A stretch of 64,000 nucleotides of DNA from Streptomyces sp. NRRL F-5122 (GTDB lineage Bacteria > Actinomycetota > Actinomycetes > Streptomycetales > Streptomycetaceae). Below the pieces are notes generated by a model that saw only the letters and a program-made list of their open reading frames with translations, was not told the origin of the DNA and did no database searches. The stretch is taken from positions 163,778 through 227,777 of the forward strand of contig NZ_LMWH01000302.1 of the NCBI RefSeq assembly GCF_001507435.1, given 5' to 3'. The position numbers and the translations under genes were made by a program. How positions within the stretch are numbered: position 1 is the first letter of the stretch; each line of letters begins with the position of its first letter. Shown here piece by piece: positions 1-9,478 of the stretch.

Positions 1-1760
1 TCGACCCCACCCAGGTCCTCCAGGAACCCGGGCACTACGGTCCGGGTGGGCTGAACTGGCTGGAGGACGATCTGCGGCGGATGCGGCCGGGTACGCCCGC
101 GGTGCTCTTCCAGCACTTCCCGCTGGGCAACACCTTCTACTACGCCGACGACCAGACCGCCGTGCTGGACGTGCTCGCCGACCACAACGTCCGTGGCATC
201 TTCGCGGGCCATATCCACAGGGAAGTGGTCACCGGGTTCAACGGCCTCACCCAGGTCGGGCTCAACGCGGTGAAGAACGGCGCTCTGTACTACTGGGTCG
301 AGCGGCAGCGGTCCGCCGACGGTACGCCGGTGCTCCGGGTGAGCCGGATCAACGTCGCCGCCGACGGGACGGAGACCGAAGTACCCGTGACGGCCTTGCC
401 GCTCGCCGGTGAAGGTCCCGGCCGCGCGCAGCGCCCGCAGCAGGTCGCCCTCGGCAAGGTCGCCGCCGGGCGTCTGCCGGTCACGGTCAAGGTTCAGTCG
501 GCGGCCCGGCCCGCCCGAGTGGCGGTCGACCTCTATCCGCAGAGTGTCTTCGGCGGGACGTCCACGCCGGTGTGGCAGAACCTCTCTGCCGGGGAGGGAC
601 ACGAGTGGAACGGCTCGATCGACGTCTCTTCGCTCGCACCGGGCAGCCAGCGCCTGCGCCTCCAGGTCACCGGCGCGGACGGAACCTGGTGGGAGGACAC
701 CGCGCGGTTCGAGATGGACCGCACCGCCGCCGACCCCCGAGCACGGTGGCGGTACCGGCTGCCCGGCGCGGTTCAGGGTGGCATCGCCGTGATCGGTTCC
801 GGCTCCCGGCGTGCGGTGGTGGCCGGGTCCTCCGGCGGCACGGTGGTCGCACTGCGCCCCGACGGGCACGGGTCTCCCTCCCGTCTGTGGTCCGCGCAGG
901 TGGGCCCGGTGTACCGGAGGCCCGCGGTCGACGCCGCGGCCCGCACCCTCTTCGTTCCGTCGTCGGACCACCGGCTCTATGCGCTGCGGGCGGCCGACGG
1001 CCACGAGAAGTGGCGCTTCGAGGCGGGAGCACCGGTGCTCAGTGCGCCTCTGGTCGCTGAAGTCGACGGCGAGGAAAGGGTGTTTTTCTCCGCGGGGCGG
1101 TCACTGTTCGCGGTGGACGCGCGGAGCGGACATCGCCTCTGGTCGGTGCCGGACCGAGGATTCTCGTCGGGCCGGGCCGCCTCCGACGGCCTGCGGGTCT
1201 ACACGGCCGCGGACGACGGCTACGCGCGTGCCCACGACGCCACGACGGGAGAGGAACTGTGGGCCTTCGCCATGGCGACGGGCACCGAGAACCACGTGGC
1301 TCTCTACAGCGGTTGGGACAACGTTGTTGCGGTCGACGGCGGTGTTGTGGTCGTCGGGTCGGTCGCCGGTTCCTGGGGGCTGAGTGCGGCCACGGGCGCG
1401 GTGCTCTGGAAGCTTGCCGGTAGCGCGATGTACGCGCCGGCCGTGCTCCTCGGCGACGGATCGGCGCTGCTGACCACGGAGTGGGGCGTGATGTCCCGGA
1501 TCGACCTGGCGACGGGTGCCGAGCGCTGGCGGACCGACCTGGCCGTACGCGTCTTCAACGCCGGCGTGGTGGTCAACGGTGCCACGGCGTGGGCCCAGTC
1601 GGTCGACGGTCGGCTGCTCGGAGTCGACCTGACCGACGGGACACCGCGGGGACGCCTCCAGCACAGCCTGGCGTACTCCTTCAGCACACCGGCGATCGTC
1701 GGCGAGATCCTGGTCGTCGGCGACCAGAACGGCATCGTGGCAGGCATCGACCTGCCGTAG
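1..1760 (+). CDS. Metallophosphoesterase with C-terminal PQQ-type beta-propeller (5' truncated)
   Basis: The frame is open from the left edge, so the N-terminus is missing and the ATG at 81 is internal. The visible start is the end of a calcineurin-like phosphoesterase: FQHFP near 105-120 and the metal-ligand motif GHIHR at 207-221. From about 740 the protein becomes a PQQ/BamB-type beta-propeller, with repeated blades such as LYALRAADGHEKWRFEAG and LSAATGAVLWKLAGSA. The likely role is a secreted or surface-bound phosphoesterase with a propeller scaffold, but the substrate cannot be inferred and a signal peptide cannot be checked. The gene ends with TAG at 1758. Confidence 0.85.
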   Translation, partial: DPTQVLQEPGHYGPGGLNWLEDDLRRMRPGTPAVLFQHFPLGNTFYYADDQTAVLDVLADHNVRGIFAGHIHREVVTGFNGLTQVGLNAVKNGALYYWVERQRSADGTPVLRVSRINVAADGTETEVPVTALPLAGEGPGRAQRPQQVALGKVAAGRLPVTVKVQSAARPARVAVDLYPQSVFGGTSTPVWQNLSAGEGHEWNGSIDVSSLAPGSQRLRLQVTGADGTWWEDTARFEMDRTAADPRARWRYRLPGAVQGGIAVIGSGSRRAVVAGSSGGTVVALRPDGHGSPSRLWSAQVGPVYRRPAVDAAARTLFVPSSDHRLYALRAADGHEKWRFEAGAPVLSAPLVAEVDGEERVFFSAGRSLFAVDARSGHRLWSVPDRGFSSGRAASDGLRVYTAADDGYARAHDATTGEELWAFAMATGTENHVALYSGWDNVVAVDGGVVVVGSVAGSWGLSAATGAVLWKLAGSAMYAPAVLLGDGSALLTTEWGVMSRIDLATGAERWRTDLAVRVFNAGVVVNGATAWAQSVDGRLLGVDLTDGTPRGRLQHSLAYSFSTPAIVGEILVVGDQNGIVAGIDLP

Positions 1761-1803
1761 TGCTCCGCGGACGCCGGGCGAGCCGGTCTCGCCCGACCGG
1801 GGA

Positions 1804-1890
1804 CGAGGCCGGGCCACGGTGAAGACGCACATCAACCGGATCTCCGCGCGGAACGCAGGGACCGACCGACCGGGCCCGGGGGCGTGGGCC
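1804..1890 (+). pseudogene. Remnant of a LuxR-family response regulator C-terminus
   Basis: The + strand encodes ATVKTHINRISARNAG from about 1813. This closely matches the recognition helix of NarL/LuxR response regulators (typical SEATVKTHINRI followed by AKLGARDRAQAV). Only this helix is left: upstream lies directly after the stop of the previous gene, and downstream dissolves into a Pro/Gly/Arg-rich frame with no homology. It looks like the 3' scrap of a deleted two-component regulator. A chance match cannot be excluded for so short a stretch. Confidence 0.45.
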
Positions 1891-1925
1891 CGGCCCGCCG
1901 GAGCAAGCCGACCGTCGGCCGACCA

Positions 1926-1967
1926 CCGGCCGGCGGTCGGGTGCGCCGAGCGTCAGCCGCCGGCCGG
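1926..1967. terminator. Hairpin at the 3' end of the lipase gene
   Basis: CCGGCCGGCGG (1926-1936) pairs perfectly with CCGCCGGCCGG (1957-1967) across a 20-nt loop. It covers the last codons and stop of the minus-strand lipase gene, so it is a probable U-tract-less terminator of the kind common in Streptomyces. Confidence 0.4.
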
Positions 1968-3214
1968 ACAGTCCGAGCGCGGCTGCGCCAGATGGGCGAG
2001 CAGTCGGTCGAGCAGGTGCCGGTCTCCCGGTAGCGAGAAGTGGTCAACGCCCGGGTTGTCGGTGAGGCCGAAGCGATGGCAGGCCATGGCCCGCCAGGCC
2101 AGGACCGCTTCGTTGGTGATGTCCTCCTGGTTGCCGTCGCCGTCCCGGTACAGGAATCGGCCGGACTGCGCGATCTGCCCGGCGGACAGGTTCGGCAGGC
2201 GTGCGCCCACCACCGTGGGGAGCCCTGATCCCCGCTCCGCGTACACATCCACGTCGGGGAAGGACCGCGCGTCGGCGAAGTGGACAAAACCGATGTAGTG
2301 GTCGGTGATCTCCCTGGCCGTCGGCATCCCCGCGTCGGCGAACAGTTCCGGGTAGTCGCGCGGTGTGTAGCTGCGGCCGGTCGAGGTGTCCTGGACGACG
2401 ACCTCACGGTTCTTGAAGATCCTGGGGTCGGACGCACTCATGTAGCTCGACGGCGCGCTCCGGTACAGACGCGCGCTGCTCTCGGCGTTCTCCTTGGTCG
2501 TCGGATAACCGAAGTCCTGGATGTCGAGGCCGGTGAACAGGACCGGGTACAGCAGGCCCTGTCCGGGGAAGTTGCCCGCGATCGGAGTGAACCCCTGGAT
2601 GTACGTGTCCCGCCAGGCGCGCGGCATATGGGTGAGCAGGTACTGCGCGTAGAGCGGGCCGTTCGAGTGGCCGACCAGGTGGACCGGCCGGTTGCCGTTG
2701 TCCTGGTAGGTCTTCTCGATGAGTTCCCGGGTCCGCTCGAGGAAGCCGCCCATGTCCGGGGTGAGCCGGGAGTCGTAGCCGGCGACGCGGATGTCGGTGT
2801 TCCGGCGGTAGCCGTGGGCCTCCAGTGCCCGGTAGAGCGGCTCGTAGAAGGATGCGCTGTCCGTCCTGCCGTAGGCGAGGAGCCGTACGTCGACCCCGGG
2901 CGCGTTCGAGAAGCGTGAGGCCATCGGTTTCGAGGGGTTCGCGTCGCACCGCAGTGTCAGCAGCCTGTCCTGGCAGAGCTGGCTGAATGTCCGGCTCGGG
3001 TGATCGTTGCGGTACCAGTCCTCGAAGCTGCCGACCGCGGGCATCCCGGCGCCGCCGTCTGGTGATCGACGACGACCTGGAGCTTGGTCAGATGGAACGC
3101 GGGAAACAGCACGACAGGTGTCCTGCCCGGCGGGGACGCACCGGCCGTGCCGGGAAACAGGGTCAGTACGACCAGCGCGGCGAGCACGATGCGAAGCCAG
3201 GACGCCTCACGCAT
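1953..3214 (-). pseudogene. Secreted lipase / LCAT-like acyltransferase, frameshifted
   Basis: An alpha/beta-hydrolase of the lecithin:cholesterol acyltransferase family, normally exported. ATG at 3214 starts a clear signal peptide (MREASWLRIVLAALVVLTLF, then PGTAGA) and the family motif PVVLFPAFHLTKLQVVVDHQ. The frame then runs off into nonsense near 3030. The next frame resumes immediately with GSFEDWYRND and carries the nucleophile elbow VGHSNG and the C-terminal catalytic His region (NPGVDHFSLPG) to the stop at 1953. One G appears to be missing around 3027-3033, where TCGGGCAGC would restore CPRSGSFEDWY. The rest is intact over about 350 residues, so this is either a very recent null mutation or a sequencing error. 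Confidence 0.75.
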
Positions 3215-3455
3215 CCGACACCGTCCCATCGTGGTTGCGGTCGCCGCTCCTCGCGGAGGCACTGCGGCACACGCGGACAGGGATCCCCTCCGTGTGGCGA
3301 CCGGTGGGAGAGCAGGCCCGACCCATCCGGACGTACGGGCGGTCACCCACCGTGGCCGGCCGTCACGCCAGTGTGACCTCCGCCCCGGCCGATCGCCATC
3401 CGGGCCCGTGGGCCCCGGGCGGTGACACCGGTGCTTGTCCGCACCTGCCCCGGCG

Positions 3456-4286
3456 CTACCGGGACGCCATGCGCTGGCGCACGGCCTCGTAGGTGAAGAG
3501 GGCGGCCGACACCGCCACGTTGAGCGAGTCCACCTGACCGAACATCGGGATCTTCGCCTTGGTGTGGCGGCCCGCCAGCCACTGGTCCGACAGGCCGTAC
3601 TTCTCGCTGCCGACGAGGATCGCCGTGGGCCCGGTCATGTCGACGTCCGCCATCATGAGGTCCGTGTCGGGGGTCGTGGCGACGACGTTCACCGAGTGCT
3701 CTGCGAGCCAGCGCACGACGTCCACCGACTCGGCCGAGGCGATCGGGACGGCGAAGACGGTGCCCTTGCTGGCCCGGATCACGTTGGGATTGCCCCAGTC
3801 CGTCACGGGATTGGCCGAGATGACGGCGGTCACGCCCGCCGCGTCCGCGGTGCGCAGCATCGAGCCGAGATTGCCCGGCTTCTCGACGCTCTCGCAGATG
3901 AGGAAGAGGGCCCGGTCGTCGACCTCGATACGGGACAGATCGGTCTCGATGTCCGGTACGACGGCGAGCCAGCCGTCCGGACCCTCCCGGTAGGCGGCCT
4001 TGTCGAAGGCCTGCCGGCTGAGGCTGAACAGGGCTGATCCGCGCTCGGCGGCCCGGGCCACGACGTCGCGCGGGTCGGACCCGCCGGTCAGTGCGGGGCA
4101 GTAGTACAGCTCACGGGGACGGACGCCGGCCCGCAGGGCGAGATCCAGTTCCTCATAACCCTCCACGAGGGTCACTCCGGAATTCTGCCTGTTCCGCCGG
4201 CGGCGGAGGGCGGCGAGTTCCTTTACATGAGGGTTGCTCGGGCTGGAGATTTCCTTGGGCGAACCAACCCTCGGGATGGACGGCAT
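3456..4286 (-). CDS. SpoU/TrmH-family RNA 2'-O-methyltransferase
   Basis: A 276-residue SPOUT methyltransferase that transfers a methyl group from SAM to a ribose 2'-OH of rRNA or tRNA. An N-terminal substrate-binding domain (about 15-110) is followed by the knotted catalytic domain with its three motifs: EKPGNLGSMLRTADAAG, ILVGSEKYGLSD and IPMFGQVDSLNVAVSAA. The family includes thiopeptide-resistance methylases such as Tsr, but nothing here marks it as one and the sequence looks like the housekeeping type. It is a single gene with about 240 nt of untranscribed-looking sequence between it and the lipase gene start. Confidence 0.88.
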   Translation of the reverse strand: MPSIPRVGSPKEISSPSNPHVKELAALRRRRNRQNSGVTLVEGYEELDLALRAGVRPRELYYCPALTGGSDPRDVVARAAERGSALFSLSRQAFDKAAYREGPDGWLAVVPDIETDLSRIEVDDRALFLICESVEKPGNLGSMLRTADAAGVTAVISANPVTDWGNPNVIRASKGTVFAVPIASAESVDVVRWLAEHSVNVVATTPDTDLMMADVDMTGPTAILVGSEKYGLSDQWLAGRHTKAKIPMFGQVDSLNVAVSAALFTYEAVRQRMASR

Positions 4287-4909
4287 CGGCGGTGGGAATC
4301 ACGGCGCCTTTCCGGCCCCGATCCTCCGCCCCCTTTCTCGTGTTTCCTGTGTGCTGCGCGCGGTCGTGGCCAGGGTACCGGACCCGTCGGAGGCCTGCTC
4401 CGCGCCCGTCAACCGGCCTTCCGGCCCGGCCGCTTGCGCCGGGCGCGGCCGCAAGGCGGTCCGGCCCGGGGCGAATTCCGCGGGCCGGGCTCGCGTACCG
4501 GGGCGAGTTGCATTCGCCGGGGAATTCATCGATTCCCGTTCCGGACGGCGGACGGGAAGAGGGGTGGAATGCGGGGCCTGTGGAGACGGTGGCGGGACGG
4601 GAATGCGGACCGCTGCGGCCGCGCGCCGGCCCCCGTCTCGGACGCTTCGGACCGCCACCTGCCGGCACCCTGCACAGGCGCCTCGGTCCGCCCTCCGCAC
4701 TGGAACCGCCGGTAGGCCGGGGTGGGCTGACGGGGGCGCAGCGGTGCGCGCGGCGAAAGACGGGCGTGTTCCGTGGTGACAGGGATGGCGCGAACCCGTA
4801 CTCGTACCTGAAAATCATCCAGGGCGAGGAGAACCGGCGTCTTTGAGACGTCCTCTTGGTTAACGGTTAGCATCGCGCCACAGTCGTCGGCCGGGATGGG
4901 GAGGGTGTC
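4287..4909. other. Intergenic region, no convincing gene
   Basis: 623 nt between the divergent methyltransferase and glycosyltransferase genes. All long frames here are Arg/Pro/Gly-rich, have no family resemblance and run through into neighbours. Near the right end a TAGCAT hexamer (4868-4873) about 36 nt before the GTG at 4910 could be a -10, but I see no matching -35. Confidence 0.5.
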
Positions 4910-5821
4910 GTGTCGCAGGCGGAGCGGGAGCCGGGACCTCGTGTCGCGGTCGCCGTCGTGACCATGGGCAACAGGCCCACCGAGGTCGACGCCCTCCTCA
5001 CGTCCGTGGCCAAGCAGGACCTCGCCCCCTCCCGCATCGTTGTCGTCGGCAACGGCTGTCCTCTTCCCGAGTTCGCCGATCGCCTCGGCCTGCCCGGTGA
5101 GGTCACCTGTGTGGAGGTGGACGAGAATCTCGGCTGCCCGGGCGGCCGCAACGTGGCCCTCGCCCGGCTGCGGGAGTTCGGGGACGTCGACGTCGTGGTG
5201 GAACTCGACGACGACGGGCTGCTCGTCGACGCCGACGTGCTGCGCCGTGTACGGGATCTGTACGCCGCCGAGCCGAGGCTCGGCATCGTCGGGTTCCGCA
5301 TCGCCGACGAGCACGGTGAGACCCAGCGACGGCACGTGCCGCGGGTGGGGGCCGCCGACCCGCTGCGCGGCGGCCCGGTGACCGGCTTCCTCGGCGGTGG
5401 CCACGCCCTGTCGATGGCGATGCTCGCGGAGACCGGCGACTGGCCCGCGGAGTTCTTCTTCGCACACGAGGAGACGGACCTCGCATGGCGGGCCGTCGAC
5501 GGCGGCTGGACGGTGTTGTACGCGCCCGAACTGCTGCTCCAGCACCCGAAGACCTCGCCCGCGCGGCATGCCATCTACTACCGGGTGACGGCACGCAACC
5601 GAGTCTGGCTCGTGCGCCGGCGGTTGCCCCTCCCGCTCGTCCCCGTCCACCTCGGTGTGTGGATCGCGGTGACCCTGCTGAGGACGCGGTCCGTCGCCGG
5701 GCTGAAGGCGTGGTTCGGCGGATTCGTGGAGGGTGTGCGGGCTTCGGCGGGGGAGCGGCGCCCCATGCGGTGGCGCACGGTGTGGCGGCTCACCAGGCTC
5801 GGCCGGCCGCCGGTGATCTAG
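4910..5821 (+). CDS. Family 2 glycosyltransferase
   Basis: A 303-residue GT-A-fold glycosyltransferase, transferring a nucleotide-activated sugar to a cell-envelope or secondary-metabolite acceptor. The nucleotide-binding strand is VAVAVVTMGNRP (about 11-22), the sugar-loop region is NLGCPGGRNVAL, and the metal-binding acidic motif is VVVELDDDGLL (about 98). The acceptor-site ED-type motif FFAHEETDLAWR follows (near 184). A C-terminal hydrophobic segment (LVPVHLGVWIAVTLL) suggests membrane association. The GTG start is supported by GGGGAGG about 6 nt upstream. It stands alone, so acceptor and sugar are unknown. Confidence 0.88.
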   Translation: MSQAEREPGPRVAVAVVTMGNRPTEVDALLTSVAKQDLAPSRIVVVGNGCPLPEFADRLGLPGEVTCVEVDENLGCPGGRNVALARLREFGDVDVVVELDDDGLLVDADVLRRVRDLYAAEPRLGIVGFRIADEHGETQRRHVPRVGAADPLRGGPVTGFLGGGHALSMAMLAETGDWPAEFFFAHEETDLAWRAVDGGWTVLYAPELLLQHPKTSPARHAIYYRVTARNRVWLVRRRLPLPLVPVHLGVWIAVTLLRTRSVAGLKAWFGGFVEGVRASAGERRPMRWRTVWRLTRLGRPPVI

Positions 5822-6295
5822 GGCCCGTCGTCGGGATCATGCCGGCGTCGACCGTAAGGCGCGGTCTCTCCCGGCCGATCTGATCCCCACGGCAGACCCT
5901 GGCCGGCGAGCGGGCGCGGGACGCCGAAGAGCCCGGTCGTCACCTCCGCCGACCGGGCCCCTGCGTGGTCCCGGATCCGGCCACGGCGGCGACACTCCCC
6001 CGAGCTACGCGTCAACGCGCGCACCGTCGGGCCAGATCCGTTGAAGGGATCACATCAGGCCACGCCAACGGATCGCTAACATGTGCCCAACGGCTGCTGA
6101 GGGGCCGTGAGCCGGACGGTTTCCGCAGGAGACGCGTGCCGGACGGCTGGAACCCGTCGTATGCGGATGTGAAGTCCGTGAAGTCGACGACGGGCCGCGG
6201 CCGTCTGGCCGCGTGAAGAGGCGGCACGCGGCGGTCGTGCCGCAAGGTGACGCAGGCGCGGCGCTCCGGCCGCGCGGAAGGGCAGCGGAGCGGCT
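5822..6295. other. Upstream region of the SARP gene with an inverted repeat
   Basis: 474 nt without a credible gene; a small Arg-rich frame at 5965-6216 has no ribosome-binding site or family resemblance. It contains a perfect 9-bp inverted repeat, GATCCGTTG (6035-6043) and CAACGGATC (6066-6074), followed by TAACAT (6077-6082). TAACAT could be a -10 hexamer for the regulator, with an unusually long leader of about 205 nt. Confidence 0.4.
6035..6074. promoter_or_regulatory. Candidate operator: GATCCGTTG / CAACGGATC inverted repeat
   Basis: Perfect 9-bp arms separated by 22 nt, ending 3 nt before a TAACAT -10-like hexamer. It could be an operator controlling the SARP gene or an RNA hairpin; I cannot tell which protein would bind. 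Confidence 0.35.
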
Positions 6296-9200
6296 ATGCG
6301 GTACGAGCTCCGGTTCGGGCTGCTGGGTCCGCCTGTCGTGTACGAGGCCGACGGTGGGGTCCGGCCGATCGGCAGTGCCAAGGCCCGGGCTCTTCTGGTG
6401 GCGTTGCTGCTGGAACCGGGCCGGGTCGTCTCGGTCGACGCGCTCAAGGACGCGCTGTGGGGCGGGACGCCGCCGGCCTCGGCGCAGGCCTCCCTGCAGA
6501 ACCACGTCACCCGGCTGCGCCGCCTCCTCGGCGACGACGGCACCGAGCGTCTGCGCGCCGTGGCCCCCGGTTACCGTCTGCGGGTCGAGGACGGAGAGTT
6601 GGACGTCCGCGTCTTCGAGGACCACATCGCCGCGGCGCGCACCGCACACGCCGAGGGCGACTGGGAACGCACCGTCCGTGAGGCGACGGCCGCGCTCGCG
6701 CTCTGGCGCGGGGCCCCGCTCTGCGGCCTGCCGCTGGAGGCCGGGGGGCGCGCTTTGGTGCGGCGCCTGACGGAGGCGCGGCTGCTCGCCCTGGAATGGC
6801 GCTGTGAGGCCGAGTTGCACGTCGGGGGCGCCCGACTCGGCGGTCTGGTACCGGTGTTGACCGCTCTGGTCGCCGAGCATCCGCTGCGGGAGGGTTTCCA
6901 CCGCCTGCTGATGCTCGTCCTGCATCGCACGGGCCGCCCGGCCGAGGCGCTGGCCGTCCACCGGGACCTGCGCGGACGTCTCATCGAGGAGCTGGGTGTC
7001 GAGCCGGGCGCCGCGGTGCGCGAGGCCCATCTCGAGATACTCCGGGACGACGGTGGCGGAGCCCGAAGCCGAAGCGGGGCCGCCGAGGGTACGCGATCCG
7101 GCGGCGCACGGCGGGAGCACACGGAGGTGGGCGACGCGGGCCGCGCGGCGGAGGGCGCAACGACCGCGCTCGACGGGACCGGGGGCGCTGCGGACGCCGG
7201 AACCGGGGACGATGCGGACGGCGATCGCGGACCGGGTACCCGTCCCGCGAACGCCCGGCCCGTCCCGCCCGTGCCCCGCCCCGCCCAACTTCCGTGCCCG
7301 CCGGCCCATTTCATCGGGCGCGGCGCCCTGGCCGAGGAACTCCTGCGACTCCTCGGGTTGGAACGCGGCGCGCCCCGGGTCGCCGTGCTCAGCGGTATGG
7401 CCGGAGTCGGGAAGAGCGCACTCGCCCTGTATGTCGCGCATGGCCTGCGGGAACGTTTCATCGACGGTCAGCTCTACGTCAATCTGCATGGCGCGACGCC
7501 CGGCAGGGTTCCGCTCACCCCGGAGCAGGCACTCACGGCACTGCTGCGTGACCTCGGAGTCGAGCCCCGCCGTATCCCCGAACACCCCGACGCCGCAGCG
7601 GCGCTGCTCCGCTCGCTTCTCGCGCCCACCCGCACCCTGATGGTCCTGGACGACGCCGCGAACGCCGCCCAGGTGCGTCCGCTGCTGCCCGGCGGCCCGG
7701 GCTGCGCGGTGATCGTCACCGGCCGCTCCCCGCTCACCGCGCTCGACGGTGCCCACCGGTTTCCGCTCACGCCGCTGTCCGACGAGGAAAGCGCCGCCCT
7801 CCTCCGCGCGGTGTCGGGCCGGGACGGGCTGCACGCCGGGCATCCGCTCGTCGAACTCACGGGCCGGCTTCCGCTCGCCCTCCGTGTCGTCGCGGCACGC
7901 CTCGCCGCCCGTCGCGCGCTCACCCCGGACGTCCTGGCCGGTCAACTCGCCGCCACGGAAGGGCGGCTGCACCACCTGGAGTACGACGACCTGAGCGTCC
8001 GCAGGTCGCTCGCCGTCGCCCACGACGCACTGCGCGCCTCCGACCGGGAGGCCGACCGGGACGCGGCACGTGCCCTCGGCCGTATCGGCGTCCTCGACCT
8101 CCCCGGCTACGGGGCACCCCTGCTCGCGCACGTTCTCGGTACGGACGAACGCCGTGCCGAGGCCGCCCTCGACCGGCTCGTCGACGTCGCGCTGCTGGAG
8201 GAGACCGCGTACGGGCGGTACACGCCGCACGACCTCGTCCGGGACTTCGCCCGTGAGACCGCGAGGCGTGAGGGCGCAGCGGAGACCGACCGCGTCGCCG
8301 CCGATCTTGCCCTGCGCTGGTACAGCGCCGTGGCCGCACGGGCTTTCGAGGCCGTCGTCGCACCGGGCGCGGAGCGCGAGGACCGGCTCCGGGAGACACC
8401 GTCACAGCCCGGGACGCACCGCGCGGACGTGGCCGCCGTCGCGGCCTTCGGCTCCGCGCAGGCCGCCACCGACTGGCTCGGCCTGGAGCTGGAGAACATG
8501 GTGGCGCTCGTGGAGCGCCACGCCGACACCTCCGCGCACGTGCCCCTGCTCGTCCGCAGGCTTGCCTCGCACCTCCAACGCCGCGGACGGGTGACGGAGC
8601 TGGAGGTTCTGGTGCGTGCCGCGCTGCGCGGAGCGCGCCGGCTGGTGGACGCGCCCGCGGAGGCCTACGCGCTGGTGGACCTGGCGGGGCTGCACTTCCT
8701 GAAGGGCCACGGGAACGACGCACTGGCCCTGCTGGACGAGGCGCTCGAGATCTGGCGGCGGCTCGACCACCTGTCCTGCCTGTGCCGCGGCCTCAACAAC
8801 CGGGCGCTGCTCCTGGAGAGCCTCGGCCGGTACGAGGAGACCGGCGAGGCACTGCGCCAGTGCCTGGAGTACACACGTGTGCTGAACGACCCGATGCAGG
8901 AGGCCATCACCTACAGCAATCTCGGCAACCTCTACGAACACACGGATCCGCGGGCCGCCATCGGCCATCACCGCCGGAGCCTGGAGATCGGTGAGCGGAT
9001 CGGGCACGTCGTCGTCCGCCACTCCGCGCACTGCAACATCGGTTTCGCCCATCTCACCCTCGGTGAACCGGACGCCGCCCTGCCGCACTTCGAGGAGAGT
9101 CTGCGTGTGCTCGGCGGGCACGGGCACTGGCAGGGCGAGTCGCAGACGCGGCTCGGGCTGGTGCGGGCGCTGCGCGGGCGGGGGGAGGCGGACCGGGCCA

Positions 9201-9409
9201 CGCACGAGTGCGAGGCGCTGCTGGCACTCGCCGCCCGTCATGGCGACTGCTACACCAAGGGGCTCGCGCTCCACCAGCGCGGCCTGCTCCTGCGGGCGGA
9301 GGGTGACGCCGAGGAGGCCCGCCGGCAGTGGGAGACCGCTCTCGCCGCGCTGGACGGGACGGACAGTCCGGTTGCCGGGGAGCTCAGGGAACTGCTGGCG
9401 GACGGGTGA
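6296..9409 (+). CDS. AfsR-type SARP transcriptional regulator with NB-ARC and TPR domains
   Basis: A large SARP-family regulator (1037 residues; AfsR itself is about 990). The N-terminal winged-helix DNA-binding domain is residues 1-95 (FGLLGPPVVYEADGGVRPIG through PGYRLRV), followed by the BTAD domain to about 250. A Gly/Ala/Asp-rich linker (about 255-330) leads to an NB-ARC ATPase with P-loop GMAGVGKSALAL and Walker B TLMVLDDAANAA, then about ten TPR-like helices (for example YSNLGNLYEHTDPRAAIGHH). Such proteins activate secondary-metabolite genes by binding direct heptamer repeats spaced 11 bp. It is monocistronic and ends 69 nt from the convergent polymerase gene. The start follows GCGGAGCGG. 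Confidence 0.92.
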   Translation: MRYELRFGLLGPPVVYEADGGVRPIGSAKARALLVALLLEPGRVVSVDALKDALWGGTPPASAQASLQNHVTRLRRLLGDDGTERLRAVAPGYRLRVEDGELDVRVFEDHIAAARTAHAEGDWERTVREATAALALWRGAPLCGLPLEAGGRALVRRLTEARLLALEWRCEAELHVGGARLGGLVPVLTALVAEHPLREGFHRLLMLVLHRTGRPAEALAVHRDLRGRLIEELGVEPGAAVREAHLEILRDDGGGARSRSGAAEGTRSGGARREHTEVGDAGRAAEGATTALDGTGGAADAGTGDDADGDRGPGTRPANARPVPPVPRPAQLPCPPAHFIGRGALAEELLRLLGLERGAPRVAVLSGMAGVGKSALALYVAHGLRERFIDGQLYVNLHGATPGRVPLTPEQALTALLRDLGVEPRRIPEHPDAAAALLRSLLAPTRTLMVLDDAANAAQVRPLLPGGPGCAVIVTGRSPLTALDGAHRFPLTPLSDEESAALLRAVSGRDGLHAGHPLVELTGRLPLALRVVAARLAARRALTPDVLAGQLAATEGRLHHLEYDDLSVRRSLAVAHDALRASDREADRDAARALGRIGVLDLPGYGAPLLAHVLGTDERRAEAALDRLVDVALLEETAYGRYTPHDLVRDFARETARREGAAETDRVAADLALRWYSAVAARAFEAVVAPGAEREDRLRETPSQPGTHRADVAAVAAFGSAQAATDWLGLELENMVALVERHADTSAHVPLLVRRLASHLQRRGRVTELEVLVRAALRGARRLVDAPAEAYALVDLAGLHFLKGHGNDALALLDEALEIWRRLDHLSCLCRGLNNRALLLESLGRYEETGEALRQCLEYTRVLNDPMQEAITYSNLGNLYEHTDPRAAIGHHRRSLEIGERIGHVVVRHSAHCNIGFAHLTLGEPDAALPHFEESLRVLGGHGHWQGESQTRLGLVRALRGRGEADRATHECEALLALAARHGDCYTKGLALHQRGLLLRAEGDAEEARRQWETALAALDGTDSPVAGELRELLADG

Positions 9410-9478
9410 GCCCGGCGGGTGAGCGACCCGTGGGGCATGCGCGGGCGGCGGGATCGCCCTCGGGCCGTGCGCACCACG

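Noticed and set aside
3456..4286. Thiostrepton-resistance (Tsr-type) methyltransferase, given tipA in the window
   Set aside because: It has the general SpoU motifs but no specific match to Tsr, and it is 20 kb from tipA.
4091..4846. 251-residue + strand frame in the gap before the glycosyltransferase
   Set aside because: Arg/Gly/Pro-rich, overlaps the methyltransferase gene antisense, and has no ribosome site or homology.
5965..6216. Small ORF before the SARP gene
   Set aside because: No ribosome site, Arg-rich, overlaps the inverted repeat and -10-like hexamer.
6050..8230. Long open frame antisense to the SARP gene
   Set aside because: It mirrors the third-position G/C bias of the SARP coding strand, has no family resemblance and contains low-complexity peptide only.
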